A DNA stretch of 41,894 bases from Armatimonadota bacterium. Its GTDB lineage: Bacteria > Sysuimicrobiota > Sysuimicrobiia > Sysuimicrobiales > Humicultoraceae. Position numbers and translations under genes: made by a program. The stretch is taken from the NCBI GenBank assembly GCA_016869025.1, contig VGFA01000024.1, positions 1 to 41,894 of the forward strand. Reading direction: 5' to 3'. Below, piece after piece: positions 31,681 through 39,467 of this stretch (position 1 is its first letter; each line of letters opens with the position of its first letter). The notes under the pieces are model-generated. The model was not told the DNA's origin. It saw only the letters and a program-made list of their open reading frames with translations, and did not search any database.

Positions 31681-32882
31681 CAGAGTATCTGAGCCCCCAC
31701 GTCCGGCGGCCGGAGGCCCGCGCGGGGTTCAATCTGCCGGCAGACATCATAGTGTGCGACTGCACCGCCCGTGAGGGTGAGCAGGCTGCCGCGGTAGACT
31801 TCGGCGCCGACCTGAAGGTGGAGCTGATCCGGCTGCTGGACGAGATCGGCGTCCCCCAGGCGCAGGCGGGATACCCGGCCAAGTCGCCGCTGGACGGGGA
31901 GACCGTCCGCAGAGTGCGGCGGCTTGGGTTGCGGATCAGGGTCGAGGTCATCGCGCAGGTCTTCGACCCCAACTGGCGCGATGAGGTTGACGCGGCCGTC
32001 GCGTGCGGGCCCGACATCGTGGACATCCAGCTCCCCTGCTCCGACCGGCGGTTGCTGCTCCTGCACAAGATGACCCGCGGGGAGATGCTGGACCGCGCAG
32101 TCGAGGCGATCCGCCGCGCACGCGGCCGTGCGCCCGTCGTCCGCTTCGCACCCACCGACACCACCCGTGCGGATCTCGACTACGTCCGCGCCCTGTACCG
32201 TGCGGCGCTGGATGCCGGCGCCGACCGCCTGTCCCTGGCCGACACGGCCGGGGCGATGTTCCCACCGGCCATGCGCTGGCTCGTGGGCGAGCTCACGCGC
32301 GAGTTCACGGTCCCCCTTCAGGTGCACTGCCACAACGACTTCGGGCTGGCCCTGGCCAACACGCTGGCCGCGGCCGAGGGCGGGGCCTCCATCCTCGACG
32401 CGACGGTGAACGGCCTGGGCGAACGGTCCGGCAACGCGTGCCTGGACGAGCTCGTCGTGGCCCTGGAGGCGTTCTACGGCGCGCGCACCGGCGTCCGGAC
32501 CGAAGGTCTGTACCGGCTGGCACATCTGGTCTCGAAGTGGACGGGCATCCCTGTCCCGACCCACAAGCCCCTTGTAGGGGACAGCGCGTTCGCGCACAAA
32601 CTGGAAGGCCACGTGCGCGGGGTGCTGACCTCGCCGCCGCTGTACGAACCCCTCCCGCCGGAGACGGTCGGCAACAGGCGGCGCATACCCATAGGCAAGT
32701 ACAGCGGTGTGCACGCCGTCCGCTACCGGCTCGGGCAGGCCGGGATAGACGTAACCGAGGAGCAGGCCCGAAAGGTCCTGGACGCCCTGGGGAAGGTCTG
32801 GGAGGAGACGCGGGCCAGCAGCCTCTCAGACGACGCCTTCCTGTCTCTGGCCGAGGAGACGCTGTGCCGATGCCCGGACTGA
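31668..32882 (+). CDS. DRE-TIM acyltransferase, homocitrate/Re-citrate/citramalate synthase type
   Basis: 404 residues. Metal and substrate motifs of the DRE-TIM family: [11 protein letters not shown] (usually DTTLRDGEQ), [13 protein letters not shown] and [20 protein letters not shown]. The C-terminal segment contains [22 protein letters not shown] and [18 protein letters not shown]. There is no LeuA regulatory domain, so the length fits homocitrate, Re-citrate or lyase-like members. It would join an acyl-CoA to a 2-oxo acid, or cleave in reverse. The SGIH-VDG region is altered (LEGHVRG), so the substrate is uncertain. GTG start with GGAG 5 nt upstream, overlapping the regulator gene. Confidence 0.85.
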   Translation: MDGVTEYLSPHVRRPEARAGFNLPADIIVCDCTAREGEQAAAVDFGADLKVELIRLLDEIGVPQAQAGYPAKSPLDGETVRRVRRLGLRIRVEVIAQVFDPNWRDEVDAAVACGPDIVDIQLPCSDRRLLLLHKMTRGEMLDRAVEAIRRARGRAPVVRFAPTDTTRADLDYVRALYRAALDAGADRLSLADTAGAMFPPAMRWLVGELTREFTVPLQVHCHNDFGLALANTLAAAEGGASILDATVNGLGERSGNACLDELVVALEAFYGARTGVRTEGLYRLAHLVSKWTGIPVPTHKPLVGDSAFAHKLEGHVRGVLTSPPLYEPLPPETVGNRRRIPIGKYSGVHAVRYRLGQAGIDVTEEQARKVLDALGKVWEETRASSLSDDAFLSLAEETLCRCPD

Positions 32883-34129
32883 CGATCGCCGAGAAGATCC
32901 TGTCAGAGCGAAGCGGGCGCGAGGCCCGCGCAGGGGCGTTTGTGGTAGCGGAAGTTGACGTGTTGATGGCGCACGACGGCAATCGGCCGCTGGTCATAGA
33001 CACGCTCGGGGAACTCGGGTTCGACCGGCCGGCCCGTCCCGAGAGGCTGGTCCTGGTGCTGGATCACGCGGTGCCGCCGCCGACCTCCGTGGTGGCGAAC
33101 ATCCACGCCCGAATGCGGGCCTTTGCCCGGGAGCACGGCGCCCATCTTGTAGAAGCGGGCGACGGCGTCTGCCACATCGTCCTGCCCGAGCGCGGCTACG
33201 TGAGGCCCGGGGATCTCGTCGTGGCCTCGGACTCCCACACCACGACGATCGGTGCGGTGAACTGCTTCGCGACCGGCATGGGCTCGTCCGACATGGCACT
33301 GGCGGCGGCGAAGGGCGCGGTGTGGTTTCGGGTCCCGACGACCCTGCGCATCGTGCTGACCGGCCGTCTGGGCACCGGCGTCGCCGCCAAGGACGCCGCG
33401 CAGTACCTCGTCCGCCGCCTCGGGCTGCACCGCTGCAACTACCGGACGCTGGAGTTCGAGGGCCCCGGCATCGAGGCGATGGGCATGGACGGCCGCTTCG
33501 CGATGGCCAACGTCGCCGTCGAGCTTGGCGCCAAGTGCGGCATCTTACCGGGCGACGCCGTGCTCAGGGTCTGGCTGGAGCGGCGGCTGATCGGCCCACT
33601 CAAGTTTGTCGCGTCCGACCCGGGCGCGGTCTATGAAGAGAGCTTCGAGTTCGACCTTGGCGCACTGGCCCCACAGGTGGCCCGGCCGCACTCTCCCGCC
33701 GATGTTGTGGACGTCGCCGAGGTCGAAGGAATCTCGGTGCAAACGGCCTTCATCGGCACCTGCAGCGCCGGCCGATTGGAGGACCTGCGGGCGGCGGCGC
33801 AGGTGCTCGCGGGTCGCAGCGTCGCGCGCGGCGTGCGGCTGGTCGTCGCCCCGGGCTCCGCCGAGATCCACCTGGCCGCGGTCCGCGAAGGGATCGTGGA
33901 GACACTGCTGGCAGCCGGGGCAGCGCTGGTGCCGCCCGGGTGCGGGCCGTGCGCGGGCGTCTCCCAGGGGGTTCCGGGCGACGAAGAGACGGTGGTGGCC
34001 ACCTCGCCCCGTAACTTCCGCGGCCGGATGGGCAATCCCAAGGCGCGCATCTTCCTGGCCTCGCCGGCCACCGTCGCGGCGTCCGCGGTCGCCGGCGCCA
34101 TTACCGACCCGAGACGCTACCTTAGCTGA
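32870..34129 (+). CDS. LeuC/homoaconitase-type hydro-lyase large subunit
   Basis: 419 residues, the usual length of stand-alone prokaryotic large subunits. 4Fe-4S ligands Cys298 (GTCSAGR), Cys358 and Cys361 (CGPCAG). VASDSHTTTIGAVNCFATGMGSSDMA and the SPRNFRGRMGNPKARIFLASPATVAASA ending are family hallmarks. It should dehydrate or hydrate a 2- or 3-hydroxy di- or tricarboxylate (isopropylmalate, homocitrate, methylaconitate or dimethylmaleate class) with the small subunit that follows. No leucine genes surround it, so a catabolic role is more likely. ATG at 32870 overlaps the synthase stop by 13 nt. Confidence 0.9.
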   Translation: MPGLTIAEKILSERSGREARAGAFVVAEVDVLMAHDGNRPLVIDTLGELGFDRPARPERLVLVLDHAVPPPTSVVANIHARMRAFAREHGAHLVEAGDGVCHIVLPERGYVRPGDLVVASDSHTTTIGAVNCFATGMGSSDMALAAAKGAVWFRVPTTLRIVLTGRLGTGVAAKDAAQYLVRRLGLHRCNYRTLEFEGPGIEAMGMDGRFAMANVAVELGAKCGILPGDAVLRVWLERRLIGPLKFVASDPGAVYEESFEFDLGALAPQVARPHSPADVVDVAEVEGISVQTAFIGTCSAGRLEDLRAAAQVLAGRSVARGVRLVVAPGSAEIHLAAVREGIVETLLAAGAALVPPGCGPCAGVSQGVPGDEETVVATSPRNFRGRMGNPKARIFLASPATVAASAVAGAITDPRRYLS

Positions 34130-34139
34130 GGGAGAAGCC

Positions 34140-34649
34140 GTGATCATCAGCGGGCGCGTGCACCGAGTCGGCGACGACGTCAACACCGACTACATCATCC
34201 CGGCGCGGTATAAGAGCCGCACGGAGGACATCGCGTCCCTTGTGCCGGTGCTCTTCGAGGACCTGGATCCCACGCTGGCTTCCCGGATCCGGCCGGGCGA
34301 CCTCGTGGTGGCCGGTCACAACTTCGGCATGGGCTCGTCACGGGAGACCGCCCCGCGCCTGCTGCGCGCCGCCGGCGTCGGCGCCGTGTTGGCCCGTTCA
34401 TTCGCACGGATCTTCTTCCGTAATGCGGTGAATGTCGGCCTGGCGGTGATCGAGTGCGATACCGAAGCGATCGCCGACGGTGACGAGGTGGAGGTGGACC
34501 TGGAGTCGGGCTCTGTCAGAGTCCCTGCCCGTGAGGTCGCCGTGACGGCACAGCCGCTACCCCGGCTGATGCTCGACATCCTGCGGGCCGGGGGGATCAA
34601 GGGCTACCTGGAGGCCCAGGGCAGAGGCACGGGAGAGAATCGAGTATGA
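34140..34649 (+). CDS. LeuD-type hydro-lyase small subunit with unusual specificity loop
   Basis: 169 residues. VHRVGDDVNTDYIIPARY, DLVVAGHNFGMGSSRETAP and ARSFARIFFRNAVNVGL are the LeuD/homoaconitase small-subunit landmarks. The specificity loop after IIPARY reads KSRTED rather than the Leu-containing loops of isopropylmalate or homoaconitate enzymes. The usual FGCGSSREHAP is FGMGSSRETAP. These differences suggest another substrate. GTG start at 34140 with GGGAG 5 nt upstream. Its stop overlaps the next start (ATGA). Confidence 0.88.
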   Translation: MIISGRVHRVGDDVNTDYIIPARYKSRTEDIASLVPVLFEDLDPTLASRIRPGDLVVAGHNFGMGSSRETAPRLLRAAGVGAVLARSFARIFFRNAVNVGLAVIECDTEAIADGDEVEVDLESGSVRVPAREVAVTAQPLPRLMLDILRAGGIKGYLEAQGRGTGENRV

Positions 34650-35164
34650 GCAGCCCGGCGGGCGTGGTCCTCGTGCTCCTCATCGGAGCGGCCGGCGGCT
34701 ATGCCGGCCTGCGGCTCCGCCTGCCTGCGGGCGCCCTGCTGGGAGCGCTGCTGGCCGTCCTGTTGGCCCACGCGCTGATCCCGACACTGCCGGCCATAGA
34801 CCCGACCATCCGGCGTTGGCTCCAGATCCTGGTGGGCACGGCCCTTGGCTCGCGCGTGTCGGCGGATACGGTGCGGCGGTTGCGCAGGGCGGTCCCCGTG
34901 GCCGCGCTGGTGGTCGCCGCCACGATAGCAGGGACGCTGGTGGGCGGTGCCGTTGTAGCCAGTGTCCTCAACATTGACCGCGGGACCGCGCTGCTCGCCA
35001 GCACTCCCGGCGGTTTGCCCGAGATGGTGGTGATGGCCGACGCGCTGGGCCGCGACGTTCCCACGGTGGTGGTTATCCAGCTCGTCCGGATCATCCTGAC
35101 GCTGATCGTCGTGCTGCCGTTGGCTCGCCTCTTCATGGTCCGGCACGGGGCGGAGCCGTCGTGA
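34646..35164 (+). CDS. AbrB-type membrane protein, first half (split)
   Basis: 172 residues, about five membrane helices. The pattern LIGAAGGYAGLRLRLPAGALLGALLA ... LVGTALGSRVS ... ALLASTPGGLPEMVVMADALGRDVPTVVVIQLVRIILT is one repeat of the AbrB/AbrB_dup membrane family (not the DNA-binding AbrB). Normal members are about 350 residues with two such repeats in one chain. Here the second repeat is a separate overlapping gene, so the pair should form a heterodimer. Possibly an export or carrier protein for an organic acid; function inferred only from context. Confidence 0.82.
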   Translation: MSSPAGVVLVLLIGAAGGYAGLRLRLPAGALLGALLAVLLAHALIPTLPAIDPTIRRWLQILVGTALGSRVSADTVRRLRRAVPVAALVVAATIAGTLVGGAVVASVLNIDRGTALLASTPGGLPEMVVMADALGRDVPTVVVIQLVRIILTLIVVLPLARLFMVRHGAEPS

Positions 35165-35640
35165 GTCTGCTGCTGACGCTGGCCGCAGGCGTTGCAGGAG
35201 GCTGGCTGGGCATGTGGCTGGGCCTCCCCGCCGGCGCGCTGGTCGGATCAATGGTCGCCGCCGGTTCCCTGCGCCTGCTGGGCGGGCCGGTCCAGGAGAT
35301 CCCCGCGGGAGTGCGCCGCGGGGCTCAGATGGTGATAGGCGCGGCTCTGGGCGTCTCTTTCGGCTGGAGTCAGCTAATGATCGGCCGGATGCTCTTTCCG
35401 GCCCTCCTCCTGGCGGCGGTGCTGTTCAGCTTCTCTTTCGTCCTGGCGGGGGTGATGGTGCGGCAGACCGGGTGGTCCTGGTCCGCGGCGCTGCTCTCTA
35501 CGGCGCCCGCGGGCATGACCGAACTCTCGCTGTCGGCCGACGCGATGGGGCTGGACGCGTCCGTGGTGGCGACCATCCACCTGGTGCGCCTGACAACAGT
35601 GATGACGGTGGTCCCCTGGCTCGTACGCTGGCTGGGATGA
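35161..35640 (+). CDS. AbrB-type membrane protein, second half (split)
   Basis: 159 residues, about five helices, with the same repeat pattern: LAAGVAGGWLGMWLGLPAGALVGSMVA ... MVIGAALGVSFGW ... ALLSTAPAGMTELSLSADAMGLDASVVATIHLVRL. GTG start overlaps the first half by 4 nt (GTGA) and its stop overlaps the first candidate ATG of the lyase gene. The two halves share a topology and the STPxGxxE-like motif. Confidence 0.82.
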   Translation: MSLLLTLAAGVAGGWLGMWLGLPAGALVGSMVAAGSLRLLGGPVQEIPAGVRRGAQMVIGAALGVSFGWSQLMIGRMLFPALLLAAVLFSFSFVLAGVMVRQTGWSWSAALLSTAPAGMTELSLSADAMGLDASVVATIHLVRLTTVMTVVPWLVRWLG

Positions 35641-35654
35641 AGGAGGCGGGTGAA

Positions 35655-36524
35655 GTGGACAAGCGGGAATGGCTGCGCCGGCGCCTGGCAGAGGGCCCCA
35701 TCCTCATGGCGCCCGGCGCGTTCGACGCCCTCAGCGCCAAGGTCGTGGAGTGCTGCGGGTTTGAGGCCGTCTACGTGAGCGGTGGGGCAATCTCGCGGAG
35801 CCTCGGGTTCCCGGACCTGGGCCTGGTGACCGCCTCGGAGATGCTGGAGCGCATCGCCCGCATATGTGAGGCCACCGACCTGCCGGTGATCGCGGACGCC
35901 GACACCGGCTACGGCAACCCACTCAACGTCCACCGAACCGTGCGCGAGTGGGAGCGCGCCGGCGCAGCCGCGCTGCAACTCGAGGATCAAGTGACGCCGA
36001 AACGGTGCGGCCACTACGCGGGGAAGGCCCTGATCTCCACCGGCGACATGGTGCAGAAGATCCGGGCCGCCGTGGAGGCGCGCCGCGAGGGGACGCTAAT
36101 CATCGCCCGCACCGACGCGCGGGCCCCAGAGGGTCTGGACGGTGCGCTGGCGCGCGCGCGGGCCTACGGCGAAGCGGGCGCCGACGTGCTCTTTGTTGAG
36201 GCTCCCGAATCCCTGGCGGAGATCGAGACGATCGCCCGGGCCCTGCCCGGGCCGCTGATGATCAACATCTTCAAGGGCGGCAAGACGCCCGTTGTGCCGA
36301 CTGGCGAGCTGGACCGGATGGGCTACCGGCTGGCGATCTTTCCGAGCGAGCTCCAGCGGGCCGCAATCTACGCCATGCTCGAGTGCGGGCGGCACCTGCG
36401 GGAGACGGGAACCGTTGAGGACTTCGCGCCGGTGGTTTCATTCCGGGATCGTGAGGCGATAATCGATGCCGGCCGTTGGGCCTCGATGGGCGACCGGTAC
36501 GCGACGCCGCCTGTGGGAGGCTGA
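35655..36524 (+). CDS. Isocitrate-lyase-family C-C lyase (methylisocitrate/dimethylmalate lyase type)
   Basis: 289 residues, the usual length of PrpB-type enzymes. GGFEAVYVSGGAISRSLGFPDLG-like substrate segment, Mg site DADTGYGNPLNV, and EDQVTPKRCGHYAGK with catalytic Cys118 in KRCGH. That motif marks true 2-hydroxyacid C-C lyases rather than PEP mutases. Products would be pyruvate plus succinate, or pyruvate plus propionate, depending on substrate. The GTG at 35655 has AGGAGG 8 nt upstream; the ATG at 35637, overlapping the preceding stop, is the alternative. Cytosolic. Confidence 0.88.
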   Translation: MDKREWLRRRLAEGPILMAPGAFDALSAKVVECCGFEAVYVSGGAISRSLGFPDLGLVTASEMLERIARICEATDLPVIADADTGYGNPLNVHRTVREWERAGAAALQLEDQVTPKRCGHYAGKALISTGDMVQKIRAAVEARREGTLIIARTDARAPEGLDGALARARAYGEAGADVLFVEAPESLAEIETIARALPGPLMINIFKGGKTPVVPTGELDRMGYRLAIFPSELQRAAIYAMLECGRHLRETGTVEDFAPVVSFRDREAIIDAGRWASMGDRYATPPVGG

Positions 36525-36529
36525 GGGAG

Positions 36530-37951
36530 ATGGCACATGCCGGGGGGAAGGGCACGGTCGCGATCACGCGCCGCCTGGCCGAATGGGTAGCGGCGCTCCG
36601 CCTGGAAGAGGTCCCCGACGACGTGGTCCGTCACGTCAAGCTGGGTTTGCTGGACACGCTGGGTTGCGGGCTGTTCGGCAGCACCCTTCCCTGGGGACAG
36701 ACGGTAATCAGGTTTGCCGGCACGCTGGGCCGCGGCGAGGAGGCCACGGTCTGGGGCGACGGGTCCCTTCTGCCGGCTGCCAACGTTGCGCTGGCCAACG
36801 GTACGCTCGTCCACGCGTTCGAGATGGACGACCTCCACGCCAGCGGGGTGCTCCATCCGGGCTCGGTGACGGTCACGGCGGCGATGGCCGTGGCGGAGCG
36901 CCGGGAGCGTGGCGGCGGCCCGCCTGCAGACGGCCGCAGCCTTTTGGGGGCGCTGGTGGCGGGCTACGAGGTCGGCGCACGCATCGGCGTGGCCTGCGGC
37001 TACGCCAAGCTGCGCAAGGGGTTCCACCCCGCGGCCACCACCGGGGTGTTCTGCGCAGCGGCGGCGGCCAGCCGCATCCTGGGATTGGACGCGGACGCCA
37101 CGCAGGACGCCCTTGGCACGGCGGGCACCCAGGCCTCCGGCCTGATGGCGGCGCAGTACGGGTCTATGGTCAAGCGCATGCACATGGGCCTCAGCGCCCA
37201 AAGCGGCATCTACGGTGCCGACCTGGCGGCGATGGGGTTCCGGGGGGTGCGCGAGGTGATCGAGGCGCCCTACGGCGGCTTCCTGAGCACGCTGGTGGGC
37301 GACGCCGCCGACCCGGCGTTCATCCTGGAAGGCCTGGGAGAGCGCTATGAGTTGATGGGAACCGGCTTCAAGGTCTACCCGTCGTGCGGCAGCTCGCACA
37401 CCACGATTGATGCGCTGCTGGCCATCCGGGAACGCTGCCCGGATCTGAGCCCGGAAGCGGTCGAGTCGGTCGTGGTGCGGACCACCACGAGCACCCGGGA
37501 CCACGTCGGGTGGCCCTACGTACCCGACACCGTTACATCTGCGCAGATGAATCTCCCCTACACCGTCGCCGCCCTCCTGGCAGACGGCGCGCTCACGGTC
37601 GAGTCCTTCGCCGAGCACCGGCTCCGCGAGCCCAGGCTGGTCGCCCTGGCGGAGAAGGTGCACGTGGAGGCCGACCCCGACCTGGACCGGATGGGACGTG
37701 ACCACCGGCACACCGTGCGCGTCACGATTCGCCTGACCGACGGCCGACAGTTCGAGGATTCCCGCACCCACGCCCGCGGAACCGCCCGGGTGCCGATCTC
37801 GGCCTCCGATCTGGAGGCCAAGTTCACCGATCTCGCCGGGCGCGTGGTCGGCGACGATCAGGCGGCAGCGATCCGAGAGATGGTGGAAGACCTGGAACAT
37901 CTGCCCACCGTATCTCCACTGGGAGATCAGATGGTGAGACCGCCGGAGTAG
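36530..37951 (+). CDS. MmgE/PrpD-family dehydratase
   Basis: 473 residues. TRRLAEWVAALRLEEVPDDVVRHVKLGLLDTLGCGLFGS, HAFEMDDLHASGVLHPGS, ARIGVACGYAKLRKGFHPAATTGVF and KVYPSCGSSHTTIDALLAI are typical of MmgE/PrpD. The family includes 2-methylcitrate dehydratase, cis-aconitate decarboxylase and iminodisuccinate epimerase. Beside a methylisocitrate-lyase-type gene, a methylcitrate-type dehydratase is the best guess. ATG with GGAGG 9 nt upstream, 5 nt after the lyase stop. Confidence 0.9.
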   Translation: MAHAGGKGTVAITRRLAEWVAALRLEEVPDDVVRHVKLGLLDTLGCGLFGSTLPWGQTVIRFAGTLGRGEEATVWGDGSLLPAANVALANGTLVHAFEMDDLHASGVLHPGSVTVTAAMAVAERRERGGGPPADGRSLLGALVAGYEVGARIGVACGYAKLRKGFHPAATTGVFCAAAAASRILGLDADATQDALGTAGTQASGLMAAQYGSMVKRMHMGLSAQSGIYGADLAAMGFRGVREVIEAPYGGFLSTLVGDAADPAFILEGLGERYELMGTGFKVYPSCGSSHTTIDALLAIRERCPDLSPEAVESVVVRTTTSTRDHVGWPYVPDTVTSAQMNLPYTVAALLADGALTVESFAEHRLREPRLVALAEKVHVEADPDLDRMGRDHRHTVRVTIRLTDGRQFEDSRTHARGTARVPISASDLEAKFTDLAGRVVGDDQAAAIREMVEDLEHLPTVSPLGDQMVRPPE

Positions 37952-37974
37952 ACGGCGAAAAGGGAGGCAGGGCG

Positions 37975-38961
37975 ATGAAGCAGAGAGGGATGGGAGTGAC
38001 GGTTCTGGTCGTCGTCGCGCTGGCGCTGAGCGGAGCGGCCATTGCAGGGCCCGCGTGGCAGCCCACTGCGTCGGTGGAGCTGGTCCCTGCGGGCGATCCC
38101 GGGGGTGGTTTGGACCTTCACGCGCGCATCATCGCGGAGGTCTTCCGCAAAGAGAAGATCCCGCCCACCCGGTTCATCATCAACAACATGGGCGGCGCCG
38201 GCGGCAACACGGCCCGCTCCTACCTGGCGCAGAAGCGCGGCGACCCGCACGTGCTCGTGCTGGAGAGCAACCGGGCATACCTGGCCGAGCTGCTGGGAAC
38301 CACGAAGCTCAGGGTGAACAAGGACTTCCTGGCGGTGGCGCGCCTGACCGCGGACTACATCGTCTGGGCCGTACGCAAGGACTCGAAGTTCAAGACCGCT
38401 AAAGAGGTGCTGGACGCTGTCAAGCAGGATCCCGCATCGGTCAGCTTCGGCGTCGGCACTGTGCCCAGCAACGACCAGTTCCACATCATCCGGGCGGCCC
38501 GCTCCGTCGGCGCCAAACCCGAGCAACTGCGCATCACGGCCTTCCGGGCCGGCGGGGACCTGATGGTTCAGTTGCTGGGTGGCCACGTCCAGGTCATCTC
38601 CACCGGGCTGTCGGAGGCCGTCACGCAGTTCGAGGCGGGAGAGGTACGCATCCTGGCGGTGACGGCGCCCAAGCGCCTCGGCGGCGCCCTGGCCTCCGTC
38701 CCGACCTGGCGCGACCAGGGGCTCGACCTGGTCATCGAGCACTGGCGCGGAGCCTTCGCGCCGCCGGAGGTCCCGCGTGAGGCGATCGCCTTCTGGGTGG
38801 ATGCCTTTGCCACCATGCGGCAGGTGGAGTACTGGGAGGGGCTGCTGCGCCGCTACAGCCTCTTCGACGCGTTCCTTCCCGCAGACCGGTTCGCCCGGGC
38901 CCTGGAGAGCGAGCGTGAGCAGACGCAGGAGCTGCTGCGCGTGACGGGGTTCATCAAGTAG
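37975..38961 (+). CDS. tctC: TctC-type tricarboxylate-binding protein
   Basis: 328 residues. Signal peptide (MGVTVLVVVALALSGAAIAGPAW) and the Bug/TctC pattern: VPAGDPGGGLDLHARIIAEVF, NNMGGAGGNTARSYLAQKRGDPHVL, QLLGGHVQVISTGLSEAVTQFEAGEVRILAVTAPKRL. Extracytoplasmic ligand capture for the membrane pair downstream. GGAGG 7 nt before the ATG. Ligand unknown; a di- or tricarboxylate is usual. Confidence 0.92.
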   Translation: MKQRGMGVTVLVVVALALSGAAIAGPAWQPTASVELVPAGDPGGGLDLHARIIAEVFRKEKIPPTRFIINNMGGAGGNTARSYLAQKRGDPHVLVLESNRAYLAELLGTTKLRVNKDFLAVARLTADYIVWAVRKDSKFKTAKEVLDAVKQDPASVSFGVGTVPSNDQFHIIRAARSVGAKPEQLRITAFRAGGDLMVQLLGGHVQVISTGLSEAVTQFEAGEVRILAVTAPKRLGGALASVPTWRDQGLDLVIEHWRGAFAPPEVPREAIAFWVDAFATMRQVEYWEGLLRRYSLFDAFLPADRFARALESEREQTQELLRVTGFIK

Positions 38962-39007
38962 CGTCGGCGGGCGGGCCGGCAGGCCGGGATGCTGGGGGGT
39001 TGAGCCG

Positions 39008-39451
39008 ATGGAGATGCGGGCGGATCGTGTCTTTGTGGCGCTGCTGCTGGTCATTTCCATAGCCTATGCTTTCGAAGCCACGCGGATCTTCAACCCCCCG
39101 GCGATCGCCGATCCGCTGGGACCGCGGGCCTTCCCCCAGTTCCTGGGGATCGTGGGTGTCGTCCTGTGCATCGCCATCCTCCTAGGGCGGCCGGCCGAGG
39201 ACGGGTTGCCGATCACCCCGACGGTGTTGCGCGAGATGGCCAGCATCCTGGCCGCGCTGGCCGCCTACACGCTGCTACTGCCACGCCTGGGGTTCGTACT
39301 GGCCACCACCGGGCTACTGACGGCGGGGTTTGCCTATGCAGGGGCCCGGCGCCCTGTGATACCCGCCGTCATCTACGCCGTGCTGGTCCACCTGCTGTTC
39401 ACGCGGCTGCTGGGGATGCGGCTGCCCACGGGCATCCTGCCGTGGCTGTAA
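39008..39451 (+). CDS. tctB: TctB-type small membrane subunit
   Basis: 147 residues, four predicted membrane helices. ADPLGPRAFPQFLGIVGVVLCIAILL and PRLGFVLATTGLLTAGFAYAGARR are typical of TctB in tripartite tricarboxylate transporters. Preceded by a G-rich ribosome site and followed 16 nt later by tctA. Confidence 0.9.
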   Translation: MEMRADRVFVALLLVISIAYAFEATRIFNPPAIADPLGPRAFPQFLGIVGVVLCIAILLGRPAEDGLPITPTVLREMASILAALAAYTLLLPRLGFVLATTGLLTAGFAYAGARRPVIPAVIYAVLVHLLFTRLLGMRLPTGILPWL

Positions 39452-39467
39452 CGGGGAGGCAACCGTC

